From assembly GCA_030148065.1 (NCBI GenBank), contig JASBUC010000001.1, positions 1 to 34,864 of the forward strand: a DNA stretch of 34,864 nucleotides, in the 5' to 3' direction. The DNA comes from Legionellaceae bacterium (GTDB taxonomy: Bacteria; Pseudomonadota; Gammaproteobacteria; Legionellales; Legionellaceae). Shown here piece by piece: positions 23,354-32,223 of the stretch. A model generated the notes under the pieces. The model had not been told where the DNA came from and did not search any database. It saw only the letters and a program-made list of their open reading frames with translations. Position 1 is the stretch's first letter; each line of letters begins with the position of its first letter. Made by a program: the position numbers and the translations under genes.

Positions 23354-25891
23354 ATGTCAATAATTAAACTTGAGAAATATAATTGTTCAGAAAGACTTAT
23401 TTTGACACCCAATGCTCGCATAAGTTTGTCCACTCAAGAATGCTTTATCAAAGAAAAAAGCCGCACCCATCGAGCCTTTGCCCCTTTAAACATCATGCCC
23501 TTACCGGTCTTCATCGCCAAAGCCTGGCAGCAGTTTCAAGCGGTGAGTAACACTCCTAATGCCCGTATGCTGACCCCTTTAGAGCTCAATCATTTATTCA
23601 CTCGTGCCATAGAGTCAGTAAGCCCAGAGCTTCCCTTAAGTTATAGTTTGTTAGAAGAAGTAAAGCGTGCCTGGAATCACTCACACCTCTGGAACCTACC
23701 CATTAATGACGAGCATTTTTCCTACACGCTGGAGACCGAAACCTTCCAAAAATGGAGTGAGGCCCTCGATGCCCTGAAGGGTGAAAAAATTGCCCCGGTT
23801 GAAGCCTATCAACGAATGACGCAAGAGCTTGACAAACTAAAGGACTTTCTCCCCAAAGAAATTTTGTTAATGCATTTTGAGTCATTAAGCCCGGTTGAAA
23901 ACGAATTTTTTAGTGCGTTAACAAGCGTTTGTGTGGTTGAAAATTTTGAACCTGAGCGACAAGTAAGCCGCCAGTGCAGCCGCTTATCCTTTGACGATCT
24001 AAGCAGTGAAAACGAAGGCCTAGTCCAATGGATCCAACAAAAACTCGATGAGGGTCAGCAAAACATTGGGGTGGTGGTTGGCGCTCTTGCCACACGAAAA
24101 GAGCGCTTAAGCGAGCTCTTTCATCAACACTTTCCAGCCGAGCTTATTAACATCTCCATTGGCCGCCCACTCTCTGACTACCCCTTGACCTCAACGGCCC
24201 TAACCATTTTAAAATCACAAAGCACTAGAAGGCTCTCCAAAGAAACGCTGCTTTTACTGTTAAAATCACCCTTTATTAAGGTTGGGGATGAGCGTGCACA
24301 AAGGCTTGCTTTTGCTGATAAACTCGAGTCTTTAAATGCTTTGAGTTTTAGCCATCAAGACATTTTAAAACAAAGTACTTGCCCGTTATTTAATGAACTA
24401 TTAAGCGACCTACAGGCCAACACCATCAGTGGTCTGCAAACACCTTCAGCCTGGGGGCAGAAACTAAAAGAAATCTTAATTAAACTATCCTTCCCAGGAG
24501 AAGCGCCCTTATCGAGTCATAATTATCAGCTCTTTGAAAAATTTAATGCCCTACTTGATGAGATTGCAAATCTAGATGACACCACCGAGAAGCTCTCCTT
24601 CCAACAATACGTTGACCTTTTTAAGATGAGCCTGGATCTGACACTCTTTCAACCCCAACGGCGAAAAGAAGTGCGCGTTCATGTCTTGGGATTACTTGAA
24701 GGCTTAAGCCTTTCATTTGATTCGCTCTGGTTGATGGGGGTAAATGATACCTTGCTGCCTGAAACACTAAAGCTCTCCCCTTTTATTCCGCCTCACATTC
24801 AAAGAGAGCGGCAAATGCCAAAAAGCAACCTGCAAAATGAAATTGTCTACGCAAAGCGACTGATTGATAAATTTAAGCAAGCCGCCCCTGAGGTATGCTT
24901 TTCACTTTTTCTGCAAGAAGCAGGCAACGAATACCGCCCGAGCCCTTTAATTAGCGATCTCCCAGAAGGCATAAAGTTAAGCGCGCCTTACAAAAAGAAA
25001 ACCGTGTTAAGTCACATCGAAAATAATTATGTCAGTCAAGAAACCCTGCCTGAAACATTTGTGGCAAACTCAGCCTTACTAAAAGAGCAAGCAGACTGCC
25101 CTTTTCGCGCCTATGCTAAATTCAGGCTAAGGCTCACCCCCAAAGCACTGAACCAATACGGTTTAACTCCGATGGCTCGAGGCATTTTATTACACCGAGT
25201 GTTAGAGCATTTTTGGCAAAGCACTCGAACCCAAGAGCGCTTGTTGACATTAAATGACACGACGCTATATGAAACACTTCAAACGTCGGTACAGCGCGCC
25301 TTAAAAGAAACGCCTTTTGAGCAGTTTGAAATCTTAGGCAGTCAATTTAAAACCTTAGAAGAAGAGCGCCTTATTTATTTATGCCAAAAGTGGTTGGCTC
25401 TAGAAAAAGAGCGCCCTCCTTTCGAAGTGCTTGCTTGTGAGCAAAAAGAAACTTTTACCCTCAAGGGGCTGCCCTTTTCCCTTAGAATTGATCGCATTGA
25501 TAAATCACTTTCCGAAGATGCAACCTTATTAATTGATTACAAGAGTGGGATTAGCAGTCCCGGAAAATGGTTTGAAGAGCCGCTTAGTGAGCCACAATTG
25601 CCACTCTACGCTCTTTGTGTCAATGAAGCCGACGCCTTGGTTTTCTTTCAATTAAAACCCTCTGATTTAGCCATTCGCGGCATTAGTCGAGAAGAGAGCG
25701 CCGAAAAAGGCTTAAAGCCGATTGAAAAAGCAGAAAAGAGAAATTGGACACAGCAAAAGGCGCTCTGGCAAGAGCAAATTGAATCACTGGTTGATGAGTT
25801 TAAAGCTGGGCATTTTGAGCCGAAGCCTAAGCATTCGAGTCTTTGTGGGGAGTGTGAGTATAAACGACTCTGCCGACAAGCTGAGGGTTAG
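23354..25891 (+). CDS. AddB-like PD-(D/E)XK nuclease, probable DNA repair protein
   Basis: An 845-aa protein of the proteobacterial family annotated as probable DNA repair protein (TIGR03623-type), related to AddB. The first two thirds resemble an inactivated helicase scaffold, starting ERLILTPNARI and with LEGLSLSFDSLWLMGVNDTL near 460. The C-terminal third is a RecB-type nuclease: RGILLHRVLEHFW, RIDRID (Asp713), LIDYKSG (Asp728, Lys730) and QLPLYALCV. Cys582 (QADCPFRAY), Cys831, Cys834 and Cys840 (CGECEYKRLC) match the split four-cysteine 4Fe-4S set of AddB nucleases. No Walker A lysine is evident. ATG 23354 and GTG 23342 are both possible starts. A RecB/AddA-like helicase partner, often encoded next door, is absent here. 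The stop TAG lies in a 15-base direct repeat shared with 26059-26073. Confidence 0.85.
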   Translation: MSIIKLEKYNCSERLILTPNARISLSTQECFIKEKSRTHRAFAPLNIMPLPVFIAKAWQQFQAVSNTPNARMLTPLELNHLFTRAIESVSPELPLSYSLLEEVKRAWNHSHLWNLPINDEHFSYTLETETFQKWSEALDALKGEKIAPVEAYQRMTQELDKLKDFLPKEILLMHFESLSPVENEFFSALTSVCVVENFEPERQVSRQCSRLSFDDLSSENEGLVQWIQQKLDEGQQNIGVVVGALATRKERLSELFHQHFPAELINISIGRPLSDYPLTSTALTILKSQSTRRLSKETLLLLLKSPFIKVGDERAQRLAFADKLESLNALSFSHQDILKQSTCPLFNELLSDLQANTISGLQTPSAWGQKLKEILIKLSFPGEAPLSSHNYQLFEKFNALLDEIANLDDTTEKLSFQQYVDLFKMSLDLTLFQPQRRKEVRVHVLGLLEGLSLSFDSLWLMGVNDTLLPETLKLSPFIPPHIQRERQMPKSNLQNEIVYAKRLIDKFKQAAPEVCFSLFLQEAGNEYRPSPLISDLPEGIKLSAPYKKKTVLSHIENNYVSQETLPETFVANSALLKEQADCPFRAYAKFRLRLTPKALNQYGLTPMARGILLHRVLEHFWQSTRTQERLLTLNDTTLYETLQTSVQRALKETPFEQFEILGSQFKTLEEERLIYLCQKWLALEKERPPFEVLACEQKETFTLKGLPFSLRIDRIDKSLSEDATLLIDYKSGISSPGKWFEEPLSEPQLPLYALCVNEADALVFFQLKPSDLAIRGISREESAEKGLKPIEKAEKRNWTQQKALWQEQIESLVDEFKAGHFEPKPKHSSLCGECEYKRLCRQAEG

Positions 25892-26073
25892 GTACACCTT
25901 TATGGATCGGAATGCTTTTGGCACCTCTTGAATTAAAATTGCTCGGGAAAGTGCTCATGGACAGCAGTCCACTGCGCTTTTTCCTTACAATTTAAATCCA
26001 ATATGCGCTCAAAATCCTTCCTTGAGCGGGGTTCGTGTGTCGTAGAAATTTTCGAATTTGAGGGTTAGGTACA
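25882..26073. repeat. Hairpin element bounded by 15-base direct repeats after the nuclease gene
   Basis: TGAGGGTTAGGTACA occurs at 25882-25896 and 26059-26073; the first copy contains the nuclease gene's stop codon. Between them is AAAGTGCTCA, a GGAC-AGCA-GTCC hairpin and GCGCTTTTTC (about 25948-25984), flanked by partly complementary arms (AATTAAAATTG, CAATTTAAAT). The order matches the 169-bp repeats after fabI. The rest of this 275-base gap has no gene. Confidence 0.6.
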
Positions 26074-26095
26074 TCATTGTAGACGGCACTTAGGC

Positions 26096-26124
26096 TTGCT
26101 CTTTTTTTAGTCAGTTACTATGCT
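26096..26124 (+). promoter_or_regulatory. Candidate promoter of the 292-aa gene
   Basis: TTGCTC (26096-26101) and TATGCT (26119-26124) with a 17-base spacer lie about 43 bases before the ATG. The boxes match consensus only in part. Confidence 0.35.
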
Positions 26125-26166
26125 TTAAAGATAGGAAACCGACAATCTCGCAAAGAAGGAGTGAAA

Positions 26167-27045
26167 ATGTCCAGCAATAGTAACGCCACGGGGCTTGAAG
26201 ATGCACCGAATCAGGGTGACCCAGCAACTGTCGCTTTGATACATGAATTACAAGAGTACAAAGGACGTGCTACTTTTAATAGCCCTGAATGGTTTGCTGC
26301 TGGAAATCTAATTCGTTCACTGGCAACCACCGATGAAACCATAGACCCTAAGAATATCCCAATACTCTTAGATGGTGAGCTGCTTGAAATTTTACAAAAA
26401 CATCAGGAGAACACCGGTATCCTCAATCGTCTTCTTGCAGAGACGCTATCTATTTACGCTGACATGAGAGGGGCTGAGGGTGAGCTTCCATCTAAAAGCA
26501 TGAGACAAATTGGCTTCCATATGCATGAAAAAATAGCTGCCGCTAAGGCATTAATAAAATGCATCATGAGCCCAGATGAAGAATTAGATCCTGCTCATGT
26601 GCCAGCGCTTTTAGATGGGGAATTAAACTCAATTATTCAAGATGAGCGATTTGGCTTTTCAGATACAAAGGTAATTGAGTTGCGTCACCGCGCCATTAAA
26701 CCAGATGCGCAAGATCCAGACTGGTGTAAAAAAATGGACGACCTTGGCGAAGCCTTGTTGCAATATCAATCAAAAAGAACCATAGAAAGTCGCAAGGAAT
26801 ATTCAAATATACTTGGCCAAGCTAGTATATTTGGTGGTGGTCATTCAAAAACGGATAAATTTAGTGCGGTCAAAAAAATCATTGCATGCATCAACGATTC
26901 AAGTAAAACGCTCGATCTCGAGCCCCAGGAAAAAAAGGCAATTGAGCAAGGCACTCTTGGTCGTCTGCTAAAGGATAATAACCATCAGGAAATGATGAAA
27001 TTGTTTCAAGATAGGCGCAAGGATACGCCAACTTATGACGCATAA
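26167..27045 (+). CDS. Orphan protein with three internal repeats (292 aa)
   Basis: I do not recognise a family. ATG 26167 is chosen because AAGGAG (26156-26161) lies 5 bases upstream; the in-frame GTG at 26161 overlaps that site. The protein is soluble and helical, with an Asn/Ser-rich N-terminus (MSSNSNATG). A segment repeats three times: DETIDPKNIPILLDGELLEI, DEELDPAHVPALLDGELNSI and a diverged SKTLDLEPQEKKAIEQGTLG, each after a helix of the type LIRSLATT/LIKCIMSP/IIACINDS. The repeat period is about 85-110 aa. It is a single-gene unit with its own candidate promoter, and it converges on the aldehyde dehydrogenase gene across a hairpin. Function unknown; an accessory or effector role is only a guess. 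Confidence 0.8.
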   Translation: MSSNSNATGLEDAPNQGDPATVALIHELQEYKGRATFNSPEWFAAGNLIRSLATTDETIDPKNIPILLDGELLEILQKHQENTGILNRLLAETLSIYADMRGAEGELPSKSMRQIGFHMHEKIAAAKALIKCIMSPDEELDPAHVPALLDGELNSIIQDERFGFSDTKVIELRHRAIKPDAQDPDWCKKMDDLGEALLQYQSKRTIESRKEYSNILGQASIFGGGHSKTDKFSAVKKIIACINDSSKTLDLEPQEKKAIEQGTLGRLLKDNNHQEMMKLFQDRRKDTPTYDA

Positions 27046-27076
27046 TCCCCCCGATCAAAGAGACCGGGGGTTAATA
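27046..27076. terminator. Hairpin between convergent genes, probable bidirectional terminator
   Basis: CCCCCGATC and GACCGGGGG form a 9-bp stem with one mismatch and a 5-base loop, one base after the 292-aa gene's stop and just before the end of the minus-strand aldehyde dehydrogenase gene. The flanking T/A runs are short and mixed, so termination is likely but not certain. Confidence 0.65.
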
Positions 27077-27078
27077 AA

Positions 27079-28596
27079 TTAGAGATTGAATTCGATGCCT
27101 TGTGCAAGAGGCAAGTCTCGTCCCCAGTTGATGGTGTTGGTTTGACGACGCATGTAGGCTTTCCAAGAATCTGAGCCAGACTCTCTGCCGCCACCAGTGT
27201 CTTTTTCCCCACCAAAGGCGCCACCAATTTCGGCACCAGAGGTACCGATGTTAATGTTGGCAATCCCGCAATCACTGCCCATGGCACTTAAAAAGGTCTC
27301 ACTTGCTTGCAAGGAGTTGCTAAAGAGGCTAGATGAGAGTCCCTGCGCCACACCATTTTGTAGAGCGATGGCCTCTTCTAAGCTTTGTACTTTCATTAAA
27401 TACAGAATGGGCGCAAAGGTTTCTTCTTGCACGATGGGCCATGTGTTTTCAACATTGCAAATGAGTGTTGGTTCGACGTAAAACCCCGGCTGCTTTATCG
27501 CCTTACCACCAAATAATACTTCCCCGCCAGCATCGACGGCTTCTTTAACTGCCGCACTAAATTGCTTGACCGCCGCTTCATCGATTAATGGGCCCATTAA
27601 GTTGTTTTTATCAAGTGGTGAGCCGATGGTAATTTGTGCATAGGCCTTAGTTAGACGAGCTTTCACTTCCTCATAACAAGATTCGTGCACAAATAGTCTG
27701 CGAGTTGAGGTACAGCGTTGGCCGGCTGTGCCTACCGCTCCAAAGACGGCAGCAGGGATGGCAAGATCAAGATTGGCACTTTCATCGATGATGATTGCAT
27801 TATTTCCACCAAGCTCTAGGATGCTTGCACCCAAACGCTCTCCAACTTTTGAAGAAACCCCACGGCCAACCGCAGTAGAACCTGTAAAAGATATTAGTGG
27901 GAGCCGTTTATCTTCTACAAATTTATTTGAGACGTCCCGGCTCTCGGCAACAAACATTGAAAAAATATCAGGTGCGTTATTGTCTTTTAACACTTTGGCG
28001 CAAATGTTGTGAACGGCAATCGCACAGAGTGGGGTTTTTGAAGAAGGCTTCCAAACGCTTACATTGCCGCAAATAGCCGCAATAAACGCATTCCAAGACC
28101 AAACCGCCACTGGGAAATTAAACGCTGAAATAATGCCAATCACACCATAAGGGTGCCATTGCTCATACATGCGGTGATTAGGGCGCTCTGAATGCATGGT
28201 GTTACCATAGAGCATGCGTGATTGACCCACTGCAAAATCAGCAATGTCAATCATCTCTTGTACTTCCCCATCGCCTTCTTGCTTGCTTTTGCCCATCTCA
28301 TAAGAGACCAATGAGCCGAGTGCGTCTTTATGCTCTCGTAAGGCTTCACCCATTTTACGGATGATTTCACCACGCTTAGGCGCAGGCCAAGTGCGCCACT
28401 CTTTAAAGGCGCTCTCTGAGGCCTTAAGTATTTTTTCATAATCAGCGTCATCAGCGGTGCTAATACTGGCAATTAACTCACCATCAATCGGTGAAAAGCT
28501 CTCAAGCCTGTTGCCAGAAACCTCTTTTTGCCAACTGCTGCCAATGAAGGCGCCTGAGTTTTTGGGCTCGATGCCTAAACTTTTTAGAAAATCCAT
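27079..28596 (-). CDS. amaB: ALDH7-type aldehyde dehydrogenase (2-aminoadipate semialdehyde / piperideine-6-carboxylate dehydrogenase)
   Basis: NAD(P)+-dependent aldehyde dehydrogenase, 505 aa, typical length. FTGST (237-241) and ELGGNNAII with Glu261 precede the catalytic Cys295 in [13 protein letters not shown]. The ELGGNN and AGQRCT..RRLF wording is characteristic of ALDH7 (antiquitin), which oxidises 2-aminoadipate 6-semialdehyde to 2-aminoadipate in lysine breakdown. ATG at 28596 has AGGAG about 6 bases upstream. It lies 20 bases after the saccharopine-dehydrogenase-like gene on the same strand, surely one operon, and that partner would supply the semialdehyde. The substrate is inferred from subfamily and neighbour; other semialdehydes cannot be excluded. 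Confidence 0.88.
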   Translation of the reverse strand: MDFLKSLGIEPKNSGAFIGSSWQKEVSGNRLESFSPIDGELIASISTADDADYEKILKASESAFKEWRTWPAPKRGEIIRKMGEALREHKDALGSLVSYEMGKSKQEGDGEVQEMIDIADFAVGQSRMLYGNTMHSERPNHRMYEQWHPYGVIGIISAFNFPVAVWSWNAFIAAICGNVSVWKPSSKTPLCAIAVHNICAKVLKDNNAPDIFSMFVAESRDVSNKFVEDKRLPLISFTGSTAVGRGVSSKVGERLGASILELGGNNAIIIDESANLDLAIPAAVFGAVGTAGQRCTSTRRLFVHESCYEEVKARLTKAYAQITIGSPLDKNNLMGPLIDEAAVKQFSAAVKEAVDAGGEVLFGGKAIKQPGFYVEPTLICNVENTWPIVQEETFAPILYLMKVQSLEEAIALQNGVAQGLSSSLFSNSLQASETFLSAMGSDCGIANINIGTSGAEIGGAFGGEKDTGGGRESGSDSWKAYMRRQTNTINWGRDLPLAQGIEFNL

Positions 28597-28616
28597 GCTT
28601 ACTCCTACTCTCGCAT

Positions 28617-29705
28617 TTATGCGTAATACCGACCAAAACGGTTTGCTAGAAAATCTTGTAGGCTAAAGTTCTCTTGTAAAACCAAGCCTTGATTGCCTTT
28701 TCCTTCCCGAAGAACCAAATCAACCGCCGTACAAATCCCAGAGGCCGTGGTTACCTGAATGGCAGACCAACAGAGTCCGGCAATCTCTTTGGGGTAGACT
28801 TTCTTCACGAAGTTTTTCTCTAATAAGACCCCATCTTTTTGCCCGGTAACCGAGACATAGATGATCACCACGTCTTGGTAAGTCTTAGGAATGGCGCGCT
28901 CTAGAATGACTTTTAGCGTGTCTCGGTCATGATTTAATTTTAAATCATTCATCAACACTTTCATTTTTTCACAATGGCCAGGGTAGCGCATGGTTTTGTA
29001 ATTAAGCGACTTAACTCGCCCTTGGTGCAGTTCTGCCAATGAGCCAAGACCACCGGACGTATTAAACGCCTCATAGGAAAGACCGTCGATTTGAATGTGC
29101 TCTAAGCCCTCTAATGGCAAGACGCTAACTTCTTTACCGTCTTCGATGCTGTGACAAGGATTGCCGTATTCGTTAATGACCCCATCAGTTGACCAGGTTA
29201 GGGCGTAATGAAGGGCGTTACTGGTGTGTTGAGGCAGAGCTCCCACTCGAAGTTTGGCTTCATCCACACTGTCGAACTCTTTCATGATACTGTTTGCGGC
29301 AATGCTAATAAAGCCCGGTGCTAAACCGCATTGAGGCACAAAAGAGCTGTCGCAGCCCTCTGATAATTCCTTGACCGCCTTTGTGACTTTAGTGTCTTCG
29401 GTTAAGTCGAAATAATGAATGCCAGCTTCTCTTGCAATCTCACAGACCGCCACATTCACAAAATAAGGCAGACTGGAAATAACCGTACTGATTTCATTAT
29501 CGCGAATGTAATTAAGCATTCGGTCTTTGTCGGTGACATCAATGGCGGTGGTTTTTAAAGAAGGGAAGGCTTTTAAAAGCCTGGAGGCATCGTCTGTGTC
29601 AAAGACTTTATCTGCCATGTGAACTTCGTAATCATTTTCTTCCTGTAGCATGCACGTAATTAGGGAGCCTATTTTACCGGCTCCTGCGACCATGACTCTT
29701 TCCAT
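28617..29705 (-). CDS. Saccharopine dehydrogenase family oxidoreductase, possibly lysine 6-dehydrogenase
   Basis: A 362-aa Rossmann enzyme of the saccharopine dehydrogenase family. The NAD(P)-binding GAGKIG is at 8-13 ([15 protein letters not shown]). The family block [15 protein letters not shown] lies around 125-140, followed by [19 protein letters not shown]. The length fits single-domain lysine 6-dehydrogenase or saccharopine reductase-like enzymes rather than the bifunctional eukaryotic LKR/SDH. ATG at 29705 follows GAGGAG. As first gene of a two-gene operon with an ALDH7 enzyme, the simplest reading is oxidation of lysine at carbon 6 to the semialdehyde or its cyclic form, then to 2-aminoadipate. 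Whether it acts on lysine directly or on saccharopine cannot be told here. Confidence 0.85.
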   Translation of the reverse strand: MERVMVAGAGKIGSLITCMLQEENDYEVHMADKVFDTDDASRLLKAFPSLKTTAIDVTDKDRMLNYIRDNEISTVISSLPYFVNVAVCEIAREAGIHYFDLTEDTKVTKAVKELSEGCDSSFVPQCGLAPGFISIAANSIMKEFDSVDEAKLRVGALPQHTSNALHYALTWSTDGVINEYGNPCHSIEDGKEVSVLPLEGLEHIQIDGLSYEAFNTSGGLGSLAELHQGRVKSLNYKTMRYPGHCEKMKVLMNDLKLNHDRDTLKVILERAIPKTYQDVVIIYVSVTGQKDGVLLEKNFVKKVYPKEIAGLCWSAIQVTTASGICTAVDLVLREGKGNQGLVLQENFSLQDFLANRFGRYYA

Positions 29706-29735
29706 TTCTACTACTCCTCTGTAAAACTCAAAAAC

Positions 29736-29741
29736 ATTATA
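29736..29741 (-). promoter_or_regulatory. Candidate -10 box of the lysine-degradation operon
   Basis: TATAAT on the minus strand, 31 bases before the start of the saccharopine-dehydrogenase-like gene. I find no good -35 match 16-18 bases upstream. Confidence 0.4.
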
Positions 29742-29868
29742 CTCATCAAGCTAAAAGAAGCGAGCATTATGCACAGCCATCGGCTTAATCTCCGAGCCAA
29801 AAGCAGGCGTTACCAAGGAGCACGGGCATAGCGGCTATTTTAAACTCGGATTAGATTGGACGTTGTTC

Positions 29869-29897
29869 TTGAATTTAATTTGCTCACCCCTTAAAAT
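29869..29897 (+). promoter_or_regulatory. Candidate promoter of udk-fabI
   Basis: TTGAAT (29869-29874) and TAAAAT (29892-29897) with a 17-base spacer lie 28 bases before the udk ATG. They match 4 and 5 of 6 consensus bases. Confidence 0.5.
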
Positions 29898-29925
29898 CGC
29901 GCAAACGAACGAACCTCAGCACGAT

Positions 29926-30555
29926 ATGAACACAATCATCATTGGCATTTCAGGGCCCTCAGCTTCTGGAAAAAGCCTACTTGCCAATACATTAGTCAAT
30001 GAACTAGGGTCAAAACGCGTCGTTGTTATCTCCGAAGATGCCTATTATAAGAACAACACTCACTTAAGCTTTAGTGAACGTGAAAAGATTAACTATGATC
30101 ACCCCGAGTCCTTCGATCATGACTTGCTTTGTACGCATCTTGAACAACTACAACAAGGCCGCGACATTGACATCCCCATTTATGATTATGGTCTACATCT
30201 GCGCAGCGATAAGACTCGCGCCATCGGACAGCACACCATCATTGTCCTAGAAGGCATTTTGCTCTTTAGTCACGCAAAATTAAGAGAGTTGATGGACATT
30301 AAGATTTTCATGAACACCTCCTTGGATTTGTGCTTAATTCGACGCTTAAAGCGAGACATTCAAGAGCGTGATCGAACCCTAGAATCCGTGCTCGATCAAT
30401 ATCAAGAAACCGTGCGCCCCATGTATTGGCAGTTTATTGAACCAAGTAGCCGCCACGCCGACTTAATCGTGCCGCGTGGTGGGGAAAACCGCATTGCCAT
30501 TGATATGATCAAAGCAAAAATGCGAGAATTGCTAGATACCCAAACAACGAACTAA
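29926..30555 (+). CDS. udk: Uridine kinase
   Basis: Phosphorylates uridine and cytidine in pyrimidine salvage. 209 aa from ATG 29926, against 213 in E. coli. The TTG at 29863 would add 21 residues that lack family similarity and would overlap the candidate promoter. Walker A GPSASGKS is at 10-17; ISEDAYYKN, INYDHPESFDHDLL, the substrate-loop region DIPIYDYGLHLR, VLEGILLF and RRLKRDIQERDRTLESVLDQ follow in family order. No strong ribosome-binding site. The stop lies 15 bases before fabI, so the two are probably co-transcribed. Confidence 0.93.
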   Translation: MNTIIIGISGPSASGKSLLANTLVNELGSKRVVVISEDAYYKNNTHLSFSEREKINYDHPESFDHDLLCTHLEQLQQGRDIDIPIYDYGLHLRSDKTRAIGQHTIIVLEGILLFSHAKLRELMDIKIFMNTSLDLCLIRRLKRDIQERDRTLESVLDQYQETVRPMYWQFIEPSSRHADLIVPRGGENRIAIDMIKAKMRELLDTQTTN

Positions 30556-30570
30556 TTTTAGGAGTGCATG

Positions 30571-31362
30571 ATGGGACTACTCTCAGGAAAAAAAGCCTTA
30601 ATCGTAGGTCTGGCCAGCAACCGTTCGATTGCCTATGGCATTGCCAAAGCCTTTCACGAGCAAGGCGCAGAACTTGCCTTTACCTATCAAACTGAAAAGC
30701 TAAAAGGCCGTGTCGAGAAAATGGCAGCAGAATTTGGCTCTGACATCACCATTGAATGCGATGTTGCCAAAGACGAACACATTGCTGGTGTTTTTGAAAC
30801 GCTCGCACAACACTGGGATGGCTTAGACATCTTAGTGCACTCTGTAGGCTTTGCCCCTGCCTCACAAATTTCAGGCGATTTTGTCGATAACATTGAGCGT
30901 GATGGCTTTAAGATTGCCCATGACATTAGTGTGTATAGTTTTGCTGCCTTAGCAAAAGCTGCCAAGCCGATGATGGAAGGCCGAAATGCTCGCCTTCTAA
31001 CCCTTACTTACTTAGGTTCACAAAAAGCGGTGCCAAACTACAACGTGATGGGCCTTGCCAAAGCAAGCCTAGAAGCAAGTGTTCGTTACATGGCAGCAAG
31101 CCTTGGCCCCATTGGCCACCGAGTTAATGCTGTGTCTGCAGGCCCAATTAGAACGCTTGCCGCCAGCGGCATTGAAGGTTTTCGTAAGATGCTTTCAGAA
31201 AATGCTAAAGTCACCCCTCTTCGTGAAAACGTCACCATCGAACAAGTTGGCAATGCCGCCATGTTCTTATGCTCTGATTTAAGCAGCGGCATTACTGGCG
31301 AGTGTTTGCATGTGGATGCAGGTTTTCATGCCATCTCGGTCACACCAGATCATACTTCGTAG
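30571..31362 (+). CDS. fabI: Enoyl-[acyl-carrier-protein] reductase (NADH) FabI
   Basis: Last reductive step of type II fatty-acid elongation. 263 aa from the second of two ATGs (30568, 30571): the second gives [13 protein letters not shown] as in the family and the better 6-base spacing from AGGAG. The protein follows E. coli FabI closely: [31 protein letters not shown] (Gly93), the catalytic Tyr147, Tyr157 and Lys164 ([20 protein letters not shown]), [13 protein letters not shown] and [12 protein letters not shown]. It is a short-chain dehydrogenase acting in the cytosol. The last codons and TAG lie inside the first unit of a 169-bp tandem repeat, so the terminal residues may be repeat-derived. 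Confidence 0.97.
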   Translation: MGLLSGKKALIVGLASNRSIAYGIAKAFHEQGAELAFTYQTEKLKGRVEKMAAEFGSDITIECDVAKDEHIAGVFETLAQHWDGLDILVHSVGFAPASQISGDFVDNIERDGFKIAHDISVYSFAALAKAAKPMMEGRNARLLTLTYLGSQKAVPNYNVMGLAKASLEASVRYMAASLGPIGHRVNAVSAGPIRTLAASGIEGFRKMLSENAKVTPLRENVTIEQVGNAAMFLCSDLSSGITGECLHVDAGFHAISVTPDHTS

Positions 31363-31711
31363 GGAGGGACGGCCACTTTTGCCCGTCAGTGAGTTTTAAA
31401 CACTCGAAAAAGTGCTCACGTACCTGGTGTACGCTCCGCTTTTTTCTCATATTGAAAACTCACTGACGAACAAAATTGACTCGTCCTCCGGGGTTCTTGT
31501 TGGGCACCCTGTAGATAGCGGCACTTCGTAGGGAGGGACGGCCACTTTTGTCCGCTAGCGACTTTTAAACAGTCGAAAAAGTGCTCACGTACCTGGTGTA
31601 CGCTCCGCTTTTTTCTCATATTGAAAACTCGCTAGCAAACTAAATTGACTCGTCCTCAGAGGTTCTTGTTGGGCACCCTGTAGCAGGTAGCACTTCGTAG
31701 CGAGGGACGAC
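31354..31711. repeat. Two 169-bp tandem repeat units plus partial third
   Basis: ACTTCGTAG(G/C)GAGGGACG recurs at 31354, 31523 and 31692, giving two full 169-bp units and a fragment; the first contains the fabI stop. Each unit holds a nested inverted repeat: outer arms CGTCAGTGAGTTTT (31384-31397) with AAAACTCACTGACG (31455-31468) in unit 1, and GCTAGCGACTTTT (31554-31566) with AAAACTCGCTAGC (31624-31636) in unit 2. Both enclose AAAAAGTGCTCACGTACC and GGTGTACGCTCCGCTTTTTT. The arms differ between units but stay complementary. This accounts for nearly the whole 352-base gap up to the MarR gene; the open frames inside are repeat artefacts. Confidence 0.88.
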
Positions 31712-31714
31712 ATT

Positions 31715-32215
31715 TCAAATTTCTTGGGTAGAAGTAGTATTTTTCTGTAGGCTTAAGTCTGGATGGAAAATGGGCGCAGCTTCAATCTCAGTGGCATTCA
31801 TCATATCAGAAACTCGTTCAAACGAGGCAAGTATTAAACTTTGTTCCCATTTTTCCAGCCCCTCAAACTTCTTAATAAAGTTTTCCTGAAGAAGGTTCGG
31901 CGGGTTTTGTTTTATAAACGTAACCAACCGTTCCGTTGGTTTAACATAAACTTTTCTTTTGTCTTTGTTGTCTCTGACTCGTTCAATATAGTCTTTTTTT
32001 GTGAGTCTATCTAATATGGAGACAACGGTTGCTTTGCTGACATGCACTTCTTTAGCAAGATCTGTGACCGTTAGCATGCCATGCGAAATCAGGGTCGTAC
32101 AGATTATTAATTGAGGGCCTGTCATGTTATAACGCTGCACTAATTTGTTTGAGTGCAAATCAATCGCACGAATTATCTTACGTATTTGTGTCAAAATTTC
32201 ACTTGATTTATCCAT
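31715..32215 (-). CDS. MarR family transcriptional regulator
   Basis: A 166-aa winged-helix DNA-binding protein. An N-terminal dimer helix leads into the HTH (about 33-75: MLTVTDLAKEVHVSKATVVS, recognition helix about 60-72) and the wing with RDNKDKRKVYV (81-91). A C-terminal helix completes the dimer region, and a polar tail follows residue 148. The start is ATG at 32215; Shine-Dalgarno complementarity is weak. The promoter on the minus strand is good and a 22-bp dyad lies between it and the start, so autorepression is likely. The gene diverges from the AstE-like/MFS pair, its probable target. The ligand cannot be read from sequence. Confidence 0.92.
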   Translation of the reverse strand: MDKSSEILTQIRKIIRAIDLHSNKLVQRYNMTGPQLIICTTLISHGMLTVTDLAKEVHVSKATVVSILDRLTKKDYIERVRDNKDKRKVYVKPTERLVTFIKQNPPNLLQENFIKKFEGLEKWEQSLILASFERVSDMMNATEIEAAPIFHPDLSLQKNTTSTQEI

Positions 32216-32223
32216 TTTTCAAC

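Noticed and set aside
29761-29870. Possible tRNA or structured RNA in the divergent region before udk
   Set aside because: I could not fit a cloverleaf or a T-loop consensus; only short inverted pieces such as CTCCGAG/CTCGGA are present.
31416-31619. Minus-strand open frame in the gap after fabI
   Set aside because: It lies wholly inside the 169-bp repeats and its peptide repeats itself for that reason.
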